Origin: Planobispora rosea
GTDB taxonomy: Bacteria; Actinomycetota; Actinomycetes; Streptosporangiales; Streptosporangiaceae
Length of the DNA stretch: 64,000 bases
Assembly (NCBI RefSeq): GCF_014648175.1
Contig: NZ_BMQP01000005.1
Coordinates: 124,001 to 188,000, forward strand
Reading direction: 5' to 3'
Part shown: one piece after another, positions 40,471 to 48,765 of the stretch
How the letters are laid out: each line of letters starts with the position of its first letter
Numbering within the stretch: the stretch's first letter is position 1
The notes under the pieces: generated by a model
Databases searched by the model: none
The model's input: only the letters and a program-made list of their open reading frames with translations
What the model was told of the DNA's origin: nothing
Position numbers and translations under genes: made by a program

Positions 40471-41352
40471 ATGCGACCTCCGACCCACATCCTCGTGGTC
40501 AACGGCATCAAGGTCCGCAGGCCGGTGTTCGTGCTCGCCGCCCCACACTCCGGCGCGGACCTGCTCGCCCGCGCCCTCAAGCGGTCTCCCGGCTTCCACC
40601 TCACCATGGGCCGCGCCGCGGTGGCCCACGTCGTCTACGCCTTCGCCCGCCGCCCCTCCATCACCCGCCGCGGACTGGGCGCCACCCGCGTGCTCCGCGA
40701 CGCCATGGCCGAGGCCTGGCAGATCCTGCCGGGCGCGTGCCGGCAGTGCCCCGACCCCTGCCGCGAGGCGGGCGGCGTGACGGGAGCCGGCCCGTGCGCC
40801 GTCGCCGGGACCGTCGCCCGGTTCGGCGACGCCAGCCCGGACCTGCTCTACAGCGCCCCGGTGCTGCTCCAGGCCTTCCCCGACGCCCGCTTCGTCCAGC
40901 TCATCCGGGACGGCCGCGACGTGGCCGCCGACATGCTGGCCGACCCGGCGGCGCTGTCCTGGTTCAAGCCCGCGATGCTCACCGACGAAACCGAGTTCCC
41001 CAACCCCTTCCTCGGGATCAACTCCGGCAGGCACGCCGACCGGTGGAAGGCGATGCCCACGGCCGGCAAGTGCGCGCTGCGCTGGCGCGGAGCCGTCCGG
41101 CTCTCGGCCGCCCTCCGCCAGGAGTTCCCCCGCGAGCAGCTGCTGACCCTGCGCTACGAGGACGTGGTGGCCGCCCCCGGCGAGGCGGTGGAGCAGCTCT
41201 CCGAGTTCCTTGAGACCCGCGTGTCCAAGATCGCCCTGTACGGCGGGAACGCCCCCAGGGTCGGCGGCTGGCAGACCCGGCTCCGTCCCGAGGACGCCAA
41301 GCTGGTGGAGAAGGTCGCCCGCGAGGAGCTCTCCCGCCTGGGCTACCGCTGA
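40471..41352 (+). CDS. PAPS-dependent sulfotransferase-like protein
   Basis: 293-residue protein with the sulfotransferase fold. The 5'-phosphosulfate loop is VFVLAAPHSGADLLARAL (residues 18-36; usually SGTxxL), the 3'-phosphate-binding part is RFVQLIRDGRDVAADM (about 145-160), and a C-terminal LRYEDVVAAPGEAVEQLSEF matches the family. A cysteine-rich insert (CRQCPDPCREAGG) near residue 90 is unusual and may bind metal. Acceptor unknown; in actinomycetes these often modify lipids or glycolipids. The last coding bases form part of a 16-base direct repeat with the region just after the stop. Confidence 0.8.
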   Translation: MRPPTHILVVNGIKVRRPVFVLAAPHSGADLLARALKRSPGFHLTMGRAAVAHVVYAFARRPSITRRGLGATRVLRDAMAEAWQILPGACRQCPDPCREAGGVTGAGPCAVAGTVARFGDASPDLLYSAPVLLQAFPDARFVQLIRDGRDVAADMLADPAALSWFKPAMLTDETEFPNPFLGINSGRHADRWKAMPTAGKCALRWRGAVRLSAALRQEFPREQLLTLRYEDVVAAPGEAVEQLSEFLETRVSKIALYGGNAPRVGGWQTRLRPEDAKLVEKVAREELSRLGYR

Positions 41353-41371
41353 GGGCCCGCCTGGGCTACCG
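41333..41371 (+). repeat. 16-base direct repeat across a stop codon
   Basis: CCCGCCTGGGCTACCG occurs at 41333-41348 (last codons of the sulfotransferase) and again at 41356-41371 just after the stop, a local duplication. Confidence 0.6.
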
Positions 41372-41404
41372 TCGACAGCCCCCCCCCGGGCGAGGCGGAT
41401 CCGG

Positions 41405-43279
41405 TCAGCGCTCCCGGCTGAACTGGGTCCGGTAGAGCTCGGCGTAGACGGCGCCCTTGGCCAGCAGCTCCTCGTGGCGGCCGCGCTCGACGATCCGGCC
41501 GTCGGAGACCACCAGGATCTGGTCGGCCTCGCGGATCGTGGACAGCCGGTGCGCGATGACCAGCGAGGTCCGCCCGGCCAGCGCGGTCTTCAGCGCCCGC
41601 TGGACAGCGGCCTCCGACTCCGAGTCCAGGTGGGCGGTGGCCTCGTCGAGCACCACCACCCGGGGCGCCTTGAGCAGCAGCCTGGCCAGGGCCAGGCGCT
41701 GCTTCTCGCCGCCGGACAGCCGGTACCCCCGGTCGCCCACCACCGTCTCCAGCCCCTCCGGCAGCGACTCGACCAGGTCGGCGATCTGCGCGGCCCGCAG
41801 GGCCTCCCAGATCTCCTCCTCGCCGGCGTCCGGCCGGGCGTAGCGCAGGTTGGCCCCGATGGTGTCGTGGAACAGGTGGGCGTCCTGCATGACCACGCCC
41901 ACGGTCTCGCGGAGCGAGGCGAGGGTGGCCTCGCGCACGTCCAGGCCGTTGATCCGGACCGCGCCGTCGTTGACGTCGTACAGCCGCGAGACCAGCGAGG
42001 TGATGGTCGTCTTGCCCGCGCCCGAGGGGCCGACCAGCGCCACCAGCTCGCCGGGACGGGCGGTGAAGCCGACCCCGCGCAGCACCTCGTGGCTCTGCCC
42101 GGTGTCGGGCCTGGCCACCGACTCCAGCGAGGCCAGCGACACCTCCGAGGCGGCCGGGTAGCGGAAGACCACGTCGTCGAACTCCACCGTGGCGGGCCCC
42201 TCCGGGACGGGCTCCGCCCCGGGCTTCTCAGCGACCATCGGCTCCAGGTCGAGCACCTCGAAGACGCGGTCGAAGCTGACCAGCGCGGTCATCACGTCCA
42301 CGTGCACGTTGGACAGGCTCGTCAGCGGGCCGTACAGGCGCATCAGGAGCGCGGCGAGGGCGACCAGGGTGCCGACCTCGAACGCGCCGTTCACGGCCAG
42401 CACGCCGCCCGCGCCGTAGACCAGGGCGGTGGCGAGCGCGGCCACCAGCCCCAGGGCGACGCGGAACACCGTCCCGTACATGGCGACGGTGACGCCGACG
42501 TCCCGGACCCGCCCGGCCCGGCCGCCGAAGACGGCCGCCTCCTCGTCGGGGCGGCCGTACAGCTTGGTGACCATGGCGCCGGCGACGTTGAAGCGCTCGG
42601 TCATCATCGAGCTCATCTCGGCGTCGAGCTCCATCTGCTCGCGGGTGAGCCCGGACATCTTCCTCCCGACCCACTTGGCCGGGAAGATGAAGATCGGCAG
42701 AAGGACCAGGGCGACCGCCGTGATCTGCCAGGACAGGGCCAGCATGGCGCCGAGCACCAGCACCAGCATGACCACGTTGGACACGACCGACGACAACGTG
42801 CTGGTCAGGGCCCGCTGGGCGCCGATCACGTCGGTGTTCAGCCGGGAGACCAGGGCGCCGGTCTGGGTCCGCATGAAGAACGCCACCGGCATGCGCTGCA
42901 CGTGGTCGAAGACCTCGGTGCGCAGGTTGTAGATCAGGCCCTCGCCGACGCGGGCGGAGAACCAGCGCTGGGCCAGGCCGAGCCCGGCGTCCACGAGCGC
43001 GAGCGCGGCGATCGCCAGCGCGAGCCAGACGACGAGGGCGGCGTCCTTGCCGGCGATGCCCTCGTCGATGATCGCCTTCATCAGCAGCGGGTTGGCGATC
43101 ACGATGACCGAGCCGAGCACCACCAGCGCGAGGAAGGCGGCGATGTGCCGGGAGAACGGCCGCGCGTACCGCGCGATCCGCTTCACCGTGCCCGGTGCGA
43201 GCCGCTCCTTCGTCACGGAGCTGTCACGTCGCAGCGAGCGCATCGCCTGAGGGCCGAAGCCCCCTCCCATCATCGCCAT
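41405..43279 (-). CDS. ABC exporter half-transporter (permease fused to ATPase)
   Basis: 624-residue type IV exporter: six transmembrane helices (about 45-320; TM1 near HIAAFLALVVLGSVIVIA) then the nucleotide-binding domain (about 370-624). Walker A GPSGAGKTT, Q-loop VVMQDAHLF, signature LSGGEKQRLALARLL, Walker B VVVLDEAT and H-loop VIAHRLS are all intact. Resembles MsbA/LmrA-type multidrug or lipid exporters; it probably works as a homodimer since no second half-transporter is adjacent. Substrate unknown. Confidence 0.93.
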   Translation of the reverse strand: MAMMGGGFGPQAMRSLRRDSSVTKERLAPGTVKRIARYARPFSRHIAAFLALVVLGSVIVIANPLLMKAIIDEGIAGKDAALVVWLALAIAALALVDAGLGLAQRWFSARVGEGLIYNLRTEVFDHVQRMPVAFFMRTQTGALVSRLNTDVIGAQRALTSTLSSVVSNVVMLVLVLGAMLALSWQITAVALVLLPIFIFPAKWVGRKMSGLTREQMELDAEMSSMMTERFNVAGAMVTKLYGRPDEEAAVFGGRAGRVRDVGVTVAMYGTVFRVALGLVAALATALVYGAGGVLAVNGAFEVGTLVALAALLMRLYGPLTSLSNVHVDVMTALVSFDRVFEVLDLEPMVAEKPGAEPVPEGPATVEFDDVVFRYPAASEVSLASLESVARPDTGQSHEVLRGVGFTARPGELVALVGPSGAGKTTITSLVSRLYDVNDGAVRINGLDVREATLASLRETVGVVMQDAHLFHDTIGANLRYARPDAGEEEIWEALRAAQIADLVESLPEGLETVVGDRGYRLSGGEKQRLALARLLLKAPRVVVLDEATAHLDSESEAAVQRALKTALAGRTSLVIAHRLSTIREADQILVVSDGRIVERGRHEELLAKGAVYAELYRTQFSRER

Positions 43280-43330
43280 TCGATCTCCTCCCCCGGTGAG
43301 AGCACCGGGAGAGGCTACGCGATTCCCCCG

Positions 43331-44140
43331 TCAGCTCCGGGCGAACAGCGCCCGGATCCGGGCCATCTGTTCCTGGCGCTCGGCCGCGCACTGTTCCTCC
43401 AGTGTGCGCCCCGGGGCGCCCTGGAGCAGCCGCTTGGTCGCCGCCGCGGCGTCCCGGTTCGTCGCCAGCAACGCGGCCGACAGGTCCTGTACGGCCCGCG
43501 TCAGCTCGCCGGGGGCGACGACCAGCTCGGCAAGGCCGATCCTGGCCGCCTCCTCCGCCCCCACGAACCGCGCCGTCAGGCAGATCTCGACGGCGCGGGA
43601 CACGCCGACGAGATCGACCAGCGGCTTGGTCCCGGTCAGGTCGGGAACCAGTCCGAGCGCGGGTTCCTTCATGCACAGCCTGGCGTCGTCCGCCAGGATG
43701 CGCAGGTCGCAGGCGAGCGCCAGCTGGAAGCCGGCGCCCACGGCGTGTCCCTGCACGGCCGCGATCGAGACGATGTCCGGCCGCCGCAACCACAGGAACC
43801 CCTGCTGCGCCTGTGCGATCCGCCCCTCGAACGTCGTGGCGTCGAGGGTCGCGGTGCTCGCGAAGGAACCCTGACCGGGCACCCCTTCGGGGGTGAACAT
43901 CCGCAGGTCGATGCCTGCCGAGAAGGACGGCCCCTCACCACGGACCACGACGATTCTCACCTGCTGCGGCAGGTTCTCACCGATTCGAGCCAGCGCCGAC
44001 CAGGTGGCGAACGTCTGTGCGTTCCGCTTCTCCGGCCGGTCCAGCGTGATCGTCGCGATCTCACCGTCCACCTCGTAGCGCAGACCGGCCTCCGCGTAGG
44101 AGGCCTGCTCCGCACTCCCCCCAGGTGCTGCTTCCGCCAT
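43331..44140 (-). CDS. Enoyl-CoA hydratase/isomerase family protein
   Basis: 269-residue crotonase-fold protein. The CoA-binding and oxyanion segments are FSAGIDLRMFTPEG and VQGHAVGAGFQLALACDLR; the second catalytic glutamate position falls in MKEPALGLVPDLTGTKPLVD, where the first glutamate position holds a Gly/Ala, so activity as an isomerase or other crotonase reaction is possible. ATG 44140 is favoured (AAGGACGGG 6 bases upstream); an earlier ATG lies at 44155. Probable role in fatty-acid or acyl-CoA degradation. Confidence 0.85.
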   Translation of the reverse strand: MAEAAPGGSAEQASYAEAGLRYEVDGEIATITLDRPEKRNAQTFATWSALARIGENLPQQVRIVVVRGEGPSFSAGIDLRMFTPEGVPGQGSFASTATLDATTFEGRIAQAQQGFLWLRRPDIVSIAAVQGHAVGAGFQLALACDLRILADDARLCMKEPALGLVPDLTGTKPLVDLVGVSRAVEICLTARFVGAEEAARIGLAELVVAPGELTRAVQDLSAALLATNRDAAAATKRLLQGAPGRTLEEQCAAERQEQMARIRALFARS

Positions 44141-44265
44141 CGCCCGTCCTTCCATGTGAGCCGTCCGTCCCGCCCGAGCCTATCGACTCTCCAGAATGAG
44201 GTTCTACAGACCCGGACGGGCAGCTGACTGGACGAGCGGCTGCGGTCGCACGTTCCGAGGCGGGG

Positions 44266-44481
44266 TCAGCGCTTGGACTTGCCTCGGGTAGCGCCGCCGC
44301 GCCCGCGCAGAGTCACGCCGGACTCGCTCAGGATGCGGTGGATGAACCCGTATGACCGGCCGGTCGAAGCGGCCAGAGCGCGGATGCTCTCACCCGAGCT
44401 GTAGCGCTTCTTGAGATCGGCGGCCAGTTTTTCACGGTCGGCCCCGGTCACCCGGGTGCCCTTCTTCAGAGTCTCGGCCAC
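44266..44481 (-). CDS. Small helix-turn-helix protein conserved in actinobacteria
   Basis: 71-residue basic protein: N-terminal helix with VTGADREKLAADLKKRYSSG, a clear HTH (SIRALAASTGRSYGFIHRIL at about 32-51), and a basic Arg/Gly tail (RGRGGATRGKSKR). GTG 44481 has AGGAGG 6 bases upstream. Proteins of this type occur widely in Streptomyces and relatives, often beside the ABC-F ATPase gene as here, and are likely DNA-binding, but I cannot name a function. Same strand as the upstream ABC-F gene, 113 bases apart. Confidence 0.8.
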   Translation of the reverse strand: MAETLKKGTRVTGADREKLAADLKKRYSSGESIRALAASTGRSYGFIHRILSESGVTLRGRGGATRGKSKR

Positions 44482-44594
44482 GAGTACCTCCTGTAGTGCC
44501 AGACTTCCGCAGCGTTACTCCGCCATGATCAGTCATTTCTGCGGGATCGGCTACCTACTCCTAGGGAAAAGATCCGTACCCGCTCAAATTAAGA

Positions 44595-46193
44595 TCAGGC
44601 AAGTGCCACAAGATCGGAAAATTCGTCGCTCCACGCGTCTTCGACTCCGTCCGGTAGCAAGATCACCCTATCGGGCTGCAGGGCGTCCACAGCACCCTCA
44701 TCGTGCGTAACAAGAACAATCGCCCCAGAATAGGATCTCAGTGCGGAAAGCACCTGCTCCCGGCTGGCCGGATCGAGGTTGTTCGTCGGCTCGTCGAGGA
44801 GCAGCACGTTGGCCGCCGAGAGCACCAGCGTGGCCAGGGCCAGACGCGTCTTCTCCCCGCCGGAGAGCACGCCCGCAGGCTTGTCCACGTCGTCGCCGGT
44901 GAACAGGAACGACCCCAGCACCTTGCGCAGCTCGACGTCGGGGAGCTCGCCCCCGGCCGAGCGCATGTTCTCCAGCACGGTGCGCTCCGGGTCGATCGTC
45001 TCGTGCTCCTGGGCATAGTAGCCCAGCTTGAGGCCGTGACCCGGCCTCACCTCGCCGGTGTCGGGCTTCTCGATGCCGGCCAGGATGCGCAGCAGGGTGG
45101 TCTTGCCCGCGCCGTTCAGGCCCAGGATGACGACCCTCGTCCCCCGGTCCACCGCGGCGTTGACGTCGGTGAAGACCTCCAGCGAACCGTACGACTTCGA
45201 CAGCTCGGTCGCCGTGATCGGGGTGCGCCCGCACGGGGCGGGCTGCGGGAAGCGGAGCTTGGCGACCTTGTCGCCGCGCCGCTCCACCTCCAGGCCGGAC
45301 AGCAGGCGCTCGGCACGGCGCTGCATGTCCTGCGCGGCCTTGGCCTTGGTGGCCTTGGCCCGCATCTTGTCCGCCTGCGACAGCAGCGCCGAGGCCTGCT
45401 TCTCGGCGTTGGCGCGCTCGCGCTTGCGGCGCTTCTCGTCGGTCTCCCGCTGGGCCAGGTAGGCCTTCCAGCCGACGTTGTAGGTGTCGATCACGGCGCG
45501 GTTGGCGTCCAGGTGCAGGACCCTGTTTACCGTCGCTTCAAGGAGGCCGACATCGTGACTGATAATGATCAAGCCACCTTGATGTGATCGTAAAAAATCA
45601 CGGAGCCAGCTGATCGAGTCCGCGTCGAGGTGGTTTGTGGGCTCGTCGAGCAGGAGAGTCTCGGCCCCGCTGAACAGGATCCGGGCGAGCTCGACACGCC
45701 GCCGCTGGCCTCCGGAGAGGGTCTCCAGCGGCTGCGTCAGCACCCGGTCCGGCAGCCCGAGGCTGGAGGCGATCGACGCGGCCTCCGACTCGGCGGCGTA
45801 TCCGCCCAGGACGTGCAGACGGTCCTCCAGCCGCCCGTAGGCGCGCACCGCGCGGTCCCTGGTGCGCTGGTCCGCCGAGGACATGCCCAGCTCGGCCTCG
45901 CGCAGCTCGCGCAGGACCTCGTCCAGCCCGCGCGCGGACAGGATGCGGTCGCGGGCGATCACCTGCAGGTCGCCGGTGCGCGGGTCCTGCGGCAGGTAGC
46001 CCACCGAGCCCGTGATGGTGACCGTGCCCGCGGCCGGGATGCCCTCGCCCGCCAGCACCTTGGTCAGCGTGGTCTTGCCCGCGCCGTTGCGCCCGACGAG
46101 ACCGATCTTGTCGCCGGGGTTCACCCGGAACGAGGCGCCCTCGATGAGCAGGCGCGCCCCGGCGCGCAGTTCGATGTCAGAAGCAATGATCAT
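44595..46193 (-). CDS. ABC-F family ATPase (translation factor)
   Basis: 532-residue protein of two ABC ATPase domains joined by an Arg/Lys-rich linker (about 240-320), with no transmembrane part. Walker A GRNGAGKTT and GLNGAGKTT, signatures LSGGQRRR and LSGGEKTR, Walker B LLLDEPTNHLD and LLLDEPTNNLD. ABC-F proteins act on ribosomes (EttA-type translation control or antibiotic resistance); context does not suggest a resistance gene. Unusual: two short patches of low GC and non-biased codons (about 45525-45605 and 44598-44760) both encode the H-loop regions, and the first contains a TTA codon (codon 201). Confidence 0.92.
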   Translation of the reverse strand: MIIASDIELRAGARLLIEGASFRVNPGDKIGLVGRNGAGKTTLTKVLAGEGIPAAGTVTITGSVGYLPQDPRTGDLQVIARDRILSARGLDEVLRELREAELGMSSADQRTRDRAVRAYGRLEDRLHVLGGYAAESEAASIASSLGLPDRVLTQPLETLSGGQRRRVELARILFSGAETLLLDEPTNHLDADSISWLRDFLRSHQGGLIIISHDVGLLEATVNRVLHLDANRAVIDTYNVGWKAYLAQRETDEKRRKRERANAEKQASALLSQADKMRAKATKAKAAQDMQRRAERLLSGLEVERRGDKVAKLRFPQPAPCGRTPITATELSKSYGSLEVFTDVNAAVDRGTRVVILGLNGAGKTTLLRILAGIEKPDTGEVRPGHGLKLGYYAQEHETIDPERTVLENMRSAGGELPDVELRKVLGSFLFTGDDVDKPAGVLSGGEKTRLALATLVLSAANVLLLDEPTNNLDPASREQVLSALRSYSGAIVLVTHDEGAVDALQPDRVILLPDGVEDAWSDEFSDLVALA

Positions 46194-46421
46194 GGCTGGA
46201 GAACACTCCCGGGGTGGGGATACACAGGCTCACTGGGTCGCGTGGCCGAACCCGCCGCGCCCTGTGTCTCCCGGCTCTCGGCTCGGCCGTCCCGCCTCGT
46301 CGCGGGCGGCGCATCAGGCTTTCAGCCGGGAGTGCGCACACGATCAGTGTACGGCGCGCGCACGCCTGCCCTTCCCACGATGACGAGGACCTTCCCGGCC
46401 GGTCCGGGCCGGCTCCCCCGC

Positions 46422-47078
46422 TCAGCCCGGATCCACGACCCTGATCCGCACCGCGCGGAACTGCGCGGGCGTGCCGGTGAGCACCGCGAGCCGGGGGTCG
46501 GGGACGGTCAGGAAGGGGTCGGCCTCCAGCGCGAAGATCGGGGCCAGCCTGCGATCGGGCCGCAGCGCGTCCACCGCGCGCCGGTCGCCGCCCAGGATCA
46601 CCGCCTCCAGTCCGGCCACGTGCGGCCCGAGGACGCGCAGCGCCACCTCTGCCGCCGCGTCGTGCGCCTGGCTCGCCTGCTTCTCCCTGCGCCGGGCGAA
46701 GCGCTGCTGCGACCAGCCGCCCGCCGCGCTGCGGCCGTGCACCAGCCGCGACCCGACCTTGGAGGCGACGAGCGTCTCCCCCTGGAACACCCCGGCCGCG
46801 TACCCGCCGAGGCGGACCAGCAGCACGCCGACCCGGCGCTCCCTGCGCGCGTGGGTGGTCAGCCGGGCCAGCGGTCCCCCGCCCTGCGCCGTCAGCGGCG
46901 GGAAGGGCACCACGCACTCGGCCACCGCCCCGTCCGCGCCCTCGATCCGCACGACCTCGTCGGCGGCGGTCACCTCGATCGGGCCGTGCCGCCCGGCGAA
47001 CCCGTCGATCCAGCGGCCGAGCCGCTCCGGCCCCACCGAGACCCAGCGCCCTCCCCCCGCGGCCGGTCGTGACGTCAT
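46422..47078 (-). CDS. acVLRF1-family peptidyl-tRNA hydrolase
   Basis: 218-residue actinobacterial release-factor-like protein of the Vms1-like (VLRF1) family. The diagnostic GxSQQRF-type loop is GGWSQQRFARRREKQ (about 125-139), where the glutamine takes the place of the GGQ catalytic loop; the flanks HDAAAEVALRVLGPHV and AVILGGDRRAVDAL match the family. It cleaves the peptidyl-tRNA ester on stalled large ribosomal subunits, in ribosome quality control. ATG 47078 gives the usual N-terminus. Adjacent to the ABC-F ATPase gene, another ribosome-associated protein. Confidence 0.85.
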   Translation of the reverse strand: MTSRPAAGGGRWVSVGPERLGRWIDGFAGRHGPIEVTAADEVVRIEGADGAVAECVVPFPPLTAQGGGPLARLTTHARRERRVGVLLVRLGGYAAGVFQGETLVASKVGSRLVHGRSAAGGWSQQRFARRREKQASQAHDAAAEVALRVLGPHVAGLEAVILGGDRRAVDALRPDRRLAPIFALEADPFLTVPDPRLAVLTGTPAQFRAVRIRVVDPG

Positions 47079-47173
47079 GCCCCGGACCCTACCCGTTCCC
47101 GGGCCCGTCTCCGCAGGCCCGGTCCGCACGCCGCCGCGAGAACCCTGCTCCGGGCCGCCCCCGCGGGCGCCTC

Positions 47174-47187
47174 CGGGAACGTTCCCG
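47174..47187. promoter_or_regulatory. 14-base palindrome CGGGAACGTTCCCG
   Basis: A perfect palindrome in the divergent spacer between the acVLRF1 and EAL-CBS genes; candidate operator. Binding factor unknown. Confidence 0.4.
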
Positions 47188-47256
47188 CCTTCCCCGTCGA
47201 ACGAGGGAAGAAGAGTCGATGAACAACGATGAACGGTACTTATGTGATGGAAGAGA

Positions 47257-48426
47257 GTGTTTCATCCTTTCTCCGTGTCGACTAATGCGCAGCTCCTCTC
47301 GCCGGCGACCGCAGCGGCCACCGCAGCGGCCCCTCCGGTCTCCGCAGCGGGTATCGCTCCGATCGTCGACCTCGACACCGGGGGCGTCATCGCGCTCCAG
47401 GCGATCGGCGGCGACCTGGGGGACGGCGGCTCAGGCCACGGAGACGTCGTCGCCCTCGCCAGGCTCGTCCTCGACATCTCCCGCAATGAGGCCCTGCTCC
47501 CCCTCCCGCTGGTCCTCACCCTGCCCACGGCCGCGGTCGTCAGCGGCTCCGCCGCGCTGGCACCGCTCCACGAGGCCCTGCGCGTGTCCGGGAGGCGCCC
47601 CCGCGAGGTCATCCTCATGCTCAAGGGCGGCTTCTCCGAGTACGACCGCCGCGCCCTGGTCGTGGGGGCGGAGGGACTGCGCGCCGTCGGCTACCTGATC
47701 GCGGTGGGAGAGCTGGGCACCGCGCACGTCCCGCTGGACCTGCTCACCGATGTCTCGCCGTACCTGGCGGTGCTCTCCCCCGATCTCATCGCCCGGACCC
47801 CGCGCGACCAGCGCCGCGCGGCGCTGGCCGAGTCCCTGGCCGCCCTCGCCAGGAACGTGGGCGCCCACGTGCTCGCCCCCGGCGTGTCGACGGAGGCCCA
47901 GCTGGCGGCCGTCCGGAGCTGGGGGGTACGGCTGGCGCAGGGGTCGCTGCTGATCCCCGGCCCGTCCGGGCGAATCCACGTGCCGCTCCCGGTCGCCGCG
48001 CCGGAACCCGCCCAGATCCTGCTGGGCCCGCGCGTCCAGGAGTTCCTGCTGCCCGCCGTGACGCTCCCCGAGGAGGCCACCTCCGAGGAGATCGTGGAGA
48101 TCTTCAGTAGCGAGCCGTCCATCACCAGCGTGATCCTGGTGGACGAGTACCAGCGTCCGAAGGGCAGCCTGGACCGCAGCCGCTTCCTGCTCTCCATCGC
48201 CAGCCGTTTCGGCCACGCGCTGCACGGCAAGAAGCCCGCGATCCGTCTGGCGGACAGCGTCCGGGCGGTCCCCAGGACCACGCCCGCCATCGCCGCCATG
48301 CAGGTCGCCGGACGCGACAGCGAGCGCGTCTACGACGACCTGGTGGTCACCGACGAGGTCGGCCGCTGCATGGGCATCGTCCGCATCTCCGACCTGATCC
48401 GCCAGGTGGCCGCGATGCGGGGCTGA
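47257..48426 (+). CDS. Degenerate EAL-domain protein with CBS domains
   Basis: 389 residues. The first part (about 30-255) has an EAL-type phosphodiesterase barrel (IVDLDTGGVIALQA, then LPLVLTLPTA, and VSTEAQLAAVRSWGVRLAQG matching the late EAL motif D/E-x-x-x-Q-G), but the signature Glu-Ala-Leu is replaced by Leu-Gln-Ala and the acidic metal ligands are missing, so it cannot hydrolyse cyclic di-GMP and may only bind a ligand. A CBS pair follows (about 275-389; TSEEIVEIFSSEPSITSVI and LVVTDEVGRCMGIVRISDLI). GTG 47257 was chosen with GGAAGAGA before it; GTG 47275 is the alternative. Confidence 0.8.
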   Translation: MFHPFSVSTNAQLLSPATAAATAAAPPVSAAGIAPIVDLDTGGVIALQAIGGDLGDGGSGHGDVVALARLVLDISRNEALLPLPLVLTLPTAAVVSGSAALAPLHEALRVSGRRPREVILMLKGGFSEYDRRALVVGAEGLRAVGYLIAVGELGTAHVPLDLLTDVSPYLAVLSPDLIARTPRDQRRAALAESLAALARNVGAHVLAPGVSTEAQLAAVRSWGVRLAQGSLLIPGPSGRIHVPLPVAAPEPAQILLGPRVQEFLLPAVTLPEEATSEEIVEIFSSEPSITSVILVDEYQRPKGSLDRSRFLLSIASRFGHALHGKKPAIRLADSVRAVPRTTPAIAAMQVAGRDSERVYDDLVVTDEVGRCMGIVRISDLIRQVAAMRG

Positions 48427-48451
48427 GGGCCGGGCGAAGACGCCGACGCCT

Positions 48452-48631
48452 TTACAATGTAGATTTCAAGGATGGCGCCGCACGATGGCAGATCGACCCG
48501 CTGGGCGCCCCCAGCCGGGCCGCGATGGCCGCGACCGTCACCGCCGCCTGCCCGCCCTCCGCGGCGAGCTCGGCCGCGGCGTCGAGGATCTGGTCGTTGC
48601 CGAACTTCGCTGGTCGTCCCACCTGACGCAC
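48452..48631 (-). pseudogene. Truncated TetR-family regulator
   Basis: Begins like a normal TetR protein: RQVGRPAKFGNDQILDAAAE, then GGQAAVTVAAIAARLGAPSG and SICHR, i.e. a full TetR HTH (normally ...SGSIYHRFPSRDxLL). Directly after HR it goes out of family (AAPSLKSTL) and stops at 48452, so only about 50 residues remain and the ligand domain is absent. The GTG at 48631 is the likely former start. Deletion of the 3' part probably happened next to the EAL-CBS gene. Confidence 0.65.
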
Positions 48632-48710
48632 GGTAGCGCCCGGACGCACGGCGCCACATCGCCCACGGCGCGCCGGTCAACGGCTCCCGCCGGTTGAAGC
48701 CGTATGCTAC

Positions 48711-48746
48711 AACTTAGGTATGCCTAATATTAGGCATACCTAAGTT
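48711..48746 (+). promoter_or_regulatory. Double iron box (IdeR/DmdR-type), perfect 36-base palindrome
   Basis: A perfect palindrome centred at 48728/48729, arms beginning AACTTAGGTATGCCTAAT. Each half contains TTAGGTATGCCTAA, close to the TTAGGTTAGxCTAACCTAA box of DtxR-family iron regulators, so two overlapping sites on opposite strands can bind two dimers. It lies 20 bases before the start of the siderophore-interacting protein gene and should repress it when iron is plentiful. Confidence 0.85.
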
Positions 48747-48765
48747 GATCTCACGGGAGTGGCGT

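Larger units (their letters stand above)
48427..48765. other. Spacer with TetR remnant and iron box
   Basis: A 339-base stretch between the EAL-CBS gene and the siderophore-interacting gene. It holds a truncated TetR-type reading frame on the minus strand and a 36-base palindromic iron-box element just before the rightward gene. No intact gene. Confidence 0.6.

Noticed and set aside
41210..44227. Long plus-strand open frame across the ABC exporter and enoyl-CoA hydratase
   Set aside because: Shadow of the two minus-strand genes, which have full Walker and crotonase motifs.
44595..46193. Antibiotic-resistance ABC-F gene
   Set aside because: The protein is a duplicated ABC-F ATPase, but neighbours are housekeeping and no resistance-type context is present.
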